Below are positions 58,687 to 64,000 of a stretch of DNA of 64,000 nt, in pieces. The notes under the pieces are model-generated. The model was not told the origin of the DNA, did no database searches, and worked only from the letters and a program-made list of their open reading frames with translations. The first letter of the stretch is position 1, and each line of letters begins with the position of its first letter. This stretch comes from Embiotoca jacksoni (taxonomy: Eukaryota; Chordata; Actinopteri; Embiotocidae), in the NCBI GenBank assembly GCA_022577435.1, contig JAKOON010000020.1, positions 9,825,324 through 9,889,323 of the forward strand, read 5' to 3'. The translations under genes were made by a program, and so were the position numbers.

Positions 58687-59170
58687 CGTAATCAGTGCCA
58701 ATAAAATGAGGCGGGCGTAAGGAGCAACCAATTGCGATATCACTCATTGGTTTTGTGCGATTGGCCGTCACCATCTTGTTATTTTGAAGCCAGACGGGAG
58801 CATTTTTGGACATACTGGATCTCCGCCTGTATACTGGAAACCTGACAGCACCACAGGCCTGTCAACAGACACACCCTAAATATACTGTTTTTTATGGCCT
58901 AATATCTAATTAATGATGGGATTATTTTCAGATGGACCACCAGAAAACTAATAAGGAGTGACTTTAGCGAATGTCACCACAATGACTTGTAGAAAAATTT
59001 TTATCGACTTTGTATTTCACAAGAAGTTCAATGGAAGTCTATGGAACCAGAGCCTTTTTGAAGCCAACCCCCTAGTGGTCCTCGGTGGTATTGCAGTTTA
59101 AGGCACTTCTGAATTGACCTCATTTTTCAGACCTGGAAGCTACGTCCTTTTTTATACACAGTGTATGGGC
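58687..59170 (+). mobile_element. Dispersed repeat, copy B
   Basis: Same family and orientation as 47433-47916, about 11 kb away. It also carries GCCAGACGGGAGCATTTTTG and GTATACTGGAAACCTGACAG. The right end TTTTTATACACAGTGTATGG is the inverse of a CCATACACTGTGTATAAA-type terminus. The left end CCGTAATCAGTGCC may be its decayed partner. This suggests a DNA-transposon-derived element, nearly full length but diverged. Confidence 0.72.
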
Positions 59171-59194
59171 GGAGGTCACAAGCACTGTGTGCTG

Positions 59195-59400
59195 CCACTC
59201 AGCAGGCTTCCTGGAAGATGGCCAATCAGAAAAAAGTAGGCTTTTTAGGAGGGGGAGCCTTAAAGAGACAGGAGCTGAACTGGCTTTTTTTCTTCAGAGG
59301 ATGAACTGAGCGCCTGCAGAAAAGGCCAGTCGAAGTTAAATATGGATTTTCTTTTGGAACTGTGAATCACAAAAAAGCACAATATTGTAAAATAAAAATA
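59195..59400 (+). repeat. Repeat fragment with AATCAGAA / CCTTAAAGAGACAGGAGCT
   Basis: GATGGCCAATCAGAAAAAAG, GGGGGAGCCTTAAAGAGACA, GGAGCTGAACTGGC and GGATGAACTGAG resemble part of a common percomorph MITE whose ends read AAAGGGACC. No ends are visible, and it abuts copy B on the right, possibly as a nested pair. Confidence 0.42.
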
Positions 59401-60204
59401 AAAAAACGAATATGAGGATGGTAGATCGCTTTTAAATTATATCTGAAAGTAGTAAGTCGAAGGCAGTGATAAAGCTTCATAGATGAACACTTAAAATCAG
59501 GTTTAAGTCTTTTGTTTTGTGCTTTTCTACTACTTTTGGTATTTTGCGACCTCGCTGACTGAACATTGACACAAACGTAAAAAACAGTGGAGCATTCAGA
59601 CCTTCTTGACTCTCCCTCCCTCTCCTCTCCTCCTCCGTGGGCTGGTGAACAGACAACATTCACACTCTGCTGCCTTGTTGTTGGGTTGCATTTTGGCCTG
59701 GCATTTGTACTGCTCCTGTTGATGGGTGGATGGGTGTTGTCTTCTGTAGTTCAAGGTTTTTTACCAGAGCATTGGGACCTTTTTGTGGGTTTAGAATCAC
59801 ATTTCTATAATGGAAGATCCACATGTTGGGAAAGGGGGTGAGTCATGCCTGTAATGTGTGAGTAAAATGAGTGTAGTGGCAGGGGGTTGGACGGGTGAGC
59901 CAGATTTGGCAGTGTATATGACTTGTTTATGCCCATTTATATTAGTCATATGGACGTAAACCAAGAATCTAAATGTGTAGTATAGTAAAGCACTATATTT
60001 AACTAGGTTGCCGTCCCTACTTTTGTCATGTTCTACCCCCTTCTTTTGGTGTAAAATAAATCATTTTGTGCATTTTTCAACAAAGATTCAGAAAGTGTTA
60101 CTTAAGGAAACAATTTCTATAATTTCTGCAGAAAACAGGGAAAAATGCTTTTACCTTGTTATTTCGTGGTTTTGGAGTGACATGAAGGTCCCAAGGATCC
60201 GCAG
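59401..60204. other. Non-coding DNA, no gene seen
   Basis: Nothing recognised. Overlapping frames at 59367-59841 on both strands have no known domain. Confidence 0.57.
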
Positions 60205-60340
60205 TACTAGCCTGGCAGCCCAGACCCGGACTCCCTGCGTGAAACCCCTAAACCTATATGGGTCTGGGTGCACTCCATGGGGAACCGTTGTTGTATCATC
60301 CTACTGGGGGTAGACCTGGGTTTAACATTAACCAATCAGC
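60205..60340. repeat. Possible TACTAGCCTGGC-type repeat with hairpin
   Basis: GTACTAGCCTGGCAGCCCAG begins the segment. CCCAGACCC (60219-60227) pairs perfectly with GGGTCTGGG (60260-60268). The opening motif is one I associate with a dispersed fish repeat; the right boundary is a guess. Confidence 0.38.
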
Positions 60341-62411
60341 ATGCGCCAAAACTGGTCAACATTCTGCCACATGTCAGTCTTTGGAGGGCTCTGCTGGTAC
60401 TCGTGGGGTAAGAAATGTGTAAGTTTAATTCATATTTACACATTTACACTATTATTATCTGCAAATTGGACAGATGATCCTGTGCTAAGGATTCTTTTCA
60501 AGAACTATCTCCTCCCATGGGTGTAGTAGCTTTGATTTGATTAAACCTGATCCCAGCCTCTCAGATATCATTTAAGGCTTCTGGCGTCAGCATTATCTAT
60601 GTCATCAAGCAGACACAAAATGGGCACTTTTGTTGGATTTGCCGGCTGGCAAAGTTAAAGGTCAGAGATCAATGTTTTTCATCTCAACAAAGTTCTGCAA
60701 ACATGATATTATCTTGTAAGGCTTCCTGTAAGCTCCTAAGTCGAGTTAGCGATGCATAAACTGTACACACGCTCTATGAAACCAAGGAAATCAATCTATG
60801 TTTACGGATAAGTGATGGGATCTGAAGTGTATCATTGAAGCTAACAGCTGCTCTCTTTGTCAGATGAGGGATATGTGCTATGAAACCTCTTGGAGGATGG
60901 GGAGGTAGGTGGGGGGGGGGGGGGCACTGAGCATTTAAGATGTGATAAGGTAAATGCTCTGTGTTTAGACAGCGGTATCATTGGCCCTCTCGGGTCCACT
61001 GTCAAGGAGGTTAACAACCAGGGGCCCAGACAGTGATTAAACATTTACACAGGACACCTTAACCCGTATATATCAAATGCTCTCTGCAGTATAGGTCTCT
61101 GACTGTCCAGCTCGTCTTACGCCTCTTCCAAATTCCTGTCCCCGTCATCAGCCTTCTCTGTCTCCAGAGCTAAACAGCACACATGGGAACTGTAACCCCC
61201 TGGAAGCTGCTCATATTTTTTTCATCATCTTCTTGGAATGACATTGCATGAATGCATTTTCAAACAATACGGGTTAAAAATGGCAAGAAACCCGCCCTCC
61301 TGGATTCTGAGCATTTATGAGGCGACTCATTTCAGCAGAGGACAACTGATTTAGTTCCTGTGGCAGCCGAGTCTGCATTCACCATTATGTGTATGGTCAA
61401 AATCGTGTGTCATTCAAATGTTATGAGCCACACTTTGCCAGCCAACATAACCAAGGAAGCAGAGCTTTTTTACCAGCATCCTGATATGTTGAAAAGCCTG
61501 ATCCGGAAAGGCTTTTATAAGCTCTTAAACTGATTGACCATATCGTCATGGCCCCAAAACCTCTTCCAGAGTGGTGGTTTTATTTGCAAGGCCTGGCCAC
61601 TGAAAAAAGGGTTTCCGTTTCACCACAGGCAGAACGTGTACTTTACCATAGTTCCTCCCCTTCTACTTCAACCTCTTAATTTGTATAATGCATTGAGAAA
61701 CAAAGCACAGAAAATACGAAGAGTGTTTCTTCCTCCCGTGTTATGCCCAACAATTTACTTTCGAAACTGGAGGAATTGGAAGATTGATCAATATATTCTT
61801 ACCAACAGGGGCCCCGAAGCTGCTCTGCCACATCCTTTAATAGCCATTCCCTCACGACCTTTTCACCTGCTACCTTCTTCAGCTGTTCTTTGTCTTTCAG
61901 CGTATCTCATTGGTGTTTCAATTGGATCTGTTGAATCAAGCAAAGGACAACTAGGGTTTTGTGGCTAATCATTACTGCCTAAAGGCACCGAGATAGGAGT
62001 CGACTGACACTTTACCTGGCATGTAGCCACCGGCCTTATATGTACTTATATTGTTCTCGTATTGTTCTGCTCCAGTCTCCAGGGAGCTTTTCCATGCTTG
62101 ATATAAACCTCAGGGTGTGTTTTAAAGATGATATTCTAGCGATCGATATGAACGAGTGTGGTCATTGGGGACATGGCCCTGTTTGGAACAAGTGCGCTGC
62201 CATGTAAGACTACGGAGCGAACTATGGGCGCTCAAATCACATGACAGGCTCCAGGCTCTGGTCTGGTTTCAATTTCAGAAAAATAAATCACTCAACTTAA
62301 TACCTGCCTCATATAATTCCGTCGCTACATCTGTGACCGGACTACAGACTTGGATGAGGGATAAACCACAATGTGCACAGCATATCAAGAAAAAGAAAGT
62401 GAAAAAGAGGG
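60341..62411. other. Non-coding DNA with one G-rich tract
   Basis: No gene is recognised. The plus-strand frame 61534-61968 (144 codons) lacks known domains. A G-rich tract is listed separately. Confidence 0.57.
60892..60924 (+). repeat. G-rich tract ending in G14
   Basis: GGAGGATGGGGAGGTAGGT followed by G14 (60911-60924). Potential G-quadruplex. Confidence 0.88.
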
Positions 62412-62451
62412 ATGGTGGTGGGGTAAAGGGGGGGAGGGGGGGTAGGAGGGA
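62412..62451 (+). repeat. G-rich quadruplex-type tract
   Basis: Several G runs of 3 to 7 separated by short A/T spacers (GGTGGTGGGG, then GGGGGGGAGGGGGGG and GGAGGG). The 155-codon frame 62156-62623 passes through it, giving Gly/Arg-rich residues; it is not recognised as a protein. Confidence 0.85.
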
Positions 62452-64000
62452 AGTAGCTTTGGATGAGAGGCCAAACACGAACGCTGGCAGACATAAAGGC
62501 AGGATCTGTCTGCCTCCCAGTCGCGCCTATCCCTTTTTTCAGCTCGGGCAGTTGATAGAAGTTGAGGATTGGGTTACTCTGATTAGAAGATTGCACAGGC
62601 TGACGCGCCAGAATAAAGGATGAGCAAGCCATGCTGGATGTAACCCAAGCTAGTACCTAGTCCCCAGGTTAATTGGTGGGATTAGAGAGACAGGTGTTCA
62701 TGGCTTGTCCGGGAAGCAAGTTACACCTGAAACACAGGTATTGATGGGGACTTCAGCGTAGCATGAAATTGACACATTATGCACCATTGTGTTTCTCAGG
62801 AAGCATTCATGGATGCACTTAGAAGCAACCTAATATGGCGTAAGCAAACTCGCACATGTATCAACTTGTATTCTCACATTTACACAAGCTAATTTTCACT
62901 CCACACAGACACAAAAATATTTGGCTCGAGTTGTCCTGATCTGAAAGGCTAATGTTTTGGGAAGGGGAGGATTAAGATAAGTCTTTAATTTGCTGCATCT
63001 TTCAGGACTGTTGTGTACACAAGCTTTGGAGATTAGTCTGGCAAACAACTGCTCAATTAAGAAGTGAAGATAAAGTTGCAGTGGGGGTCCAAATACTTGC
63101 AGAATGCAAAATAAACAAAACAGGTTGCCACAATCACAATCAATTTGTAAAACGGGGTAATTAAAGGCTTGCTTTATCTGGTTGCTTGCTTGCCACCCAA
63201 AAAATTAAAATACATACAAGTCCACTATAGTTGGGCTTTAACCCGAGTTTGGAGCAACAACATATGTTATGATATTAGAAATATATTTAACTGATCTTTT
63301 TCAGAAAACCTCTATACTGAGTAACTATGACTACCAGGCTGCCTGTTCATCCTCACCTGAAACTAGACACCTGAACAAAGCCTGTGAAAGGAGCCCATGA
63401 TTAGGCTACAAAGAGGCCATTCGGTCGAACCGGACTTGCACAATGCCGCAGGCCCCAGCTCTACTTTGCAACAATGTCTGACCATGTTTCCCACTCGCCT
63501 TTCCCTTTTCACCAATGTGCCTTTTCTCTGGGAACAAATCTTTCCAAAACTTACAATATGCAGGTGAAGTGACAGGTGACAGCAAAGAAACACACTGCCA
63601 CACTCCACTCTGCTCCTCAGCTGGATGGTATGGACTTGGACTTGGCCTCGGCAAGGGAAACAAAAAGTGAACGAGTCTCTTTCTGTCACTGGCTGCTCCT
63701 TCTCCTTTGATGCTTTGCTTCACTCTCCTTCACCCCGCTGGTCCCGTATGGACCTTTTAAAACTTCATAACAGGTTTACAGCATGGCAGATTCATTTAAC
63801 ATTACATTACACCACAGGAGCCCTGGCCTGCTGCCTCCAAACTGAGGCAGGAAAGGAAAAATTACACAAAGTGCAGTGGCCAAGGCCCAAAACTCTCAAC
63901 CCACTCAGAAAACGAGTGGTTGCGCACTCCTCTGAAGCCAACAATGGAAGCCTCAGCTACAAGTTGATAATCCCTGCCATGTTTTATGTGCTCATTAAGT
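62452..64000. other. Non-coding DNA, no gene seen
   Basis: No recognised element. Minus-strand frames at 63363-63723 overlap in two phases and have no known domain. Confidence 0.57.

Noticed and set aside
61534..61968. 144-codon open frame, plus strand
   Set aside because: No known domain, and nothing nearby suggests transcription.
62156..62623. 155-codon open frame, plus strand
   Set aside because: Passes through a G-rich tract giving Gly/Arg/Lys runs; no known protein similarity by eye.

Overview
This window reads as non-coding DNA from a ray-finned (teleost) fish. The base composition is AT-leaning. Long (CA/GT)n arrays occur every few kilobases. Interspersed repeats whose termini I recognise as typical fish families are present: hAT elements starting CAGGGGTGTCAAAC and TAGGGTGACCAG, TTAA-flanked MITEs, a dead mariner, LINE-type 3' tails ending in TTA repeats, and a SINE-like element with a GTGGAGTTTTCATGTTCTCC core. 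No protein-coding host gene, tRNA, rRNA or known microRNA could be recognised on either strand. The longest open frames (about 140-175 codons) match nothing I know, and several lie in simple or pyrimidine-rich sequence. The window is therefore probably a gene desert or the inside of a very large intron.

Layout. 0-12 kb: mostly unique DNA with one complete non-autonomous hAT (3744-4259, 8-bp target duplication), a TTAA-type MITE (8530-8874), a GT array, a 23-bp tandem duplication, a perfect Z-DNA-type tract (9708-9729), and a small CpG-dense island (11437-11705) next to a TAAC-rich repeat fragment. 12-22 kb: a CA array, a possible homeodomain/TCF-rich conserved element (17750-18010), a decayed LINE-type tail, a 28-bp-arm hairpin (21181-21253), and a composite GT microsatellite with a telomere-like degenerate tail. 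22-33 kb: repeat remnants, a segment with strong splice signals plus three CCAAT motifs and a GC box (28920-29086), a pyrimidine-rich run of about 500 bp, a degenerate 20-bp minisatellite (29933-30137), and the SINE-like element. 33-46 kb: a CpG-richer patch with an open frame, a (GCAC)n-(CA)n array, the internally deleted mariner relic (42537-43220), a TA-CA array, a 21-G tract, and a LINE-type tail. 46-64 kb: two long copies of one dispersed repeat (47433-47916 and 58687-59170), a second complete hAT (51275-51783), a second TTAA-type MITE (53548-54014), a GT array, and G-rich tracts.

Nothing here forms an operon-like or multi-gene system, and I found no convincing undescribed system. The items most worth following up are the exon or promoter candidate at 28920-29086, the hairpin at 21181-21253, the CpG island at 11437-11705, and the two hAT insertions with readable target duplications. 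Family names for dispersed repeats rest on recognised terminal motifs and on copies compared within the window. They were not confirmed by a database search.
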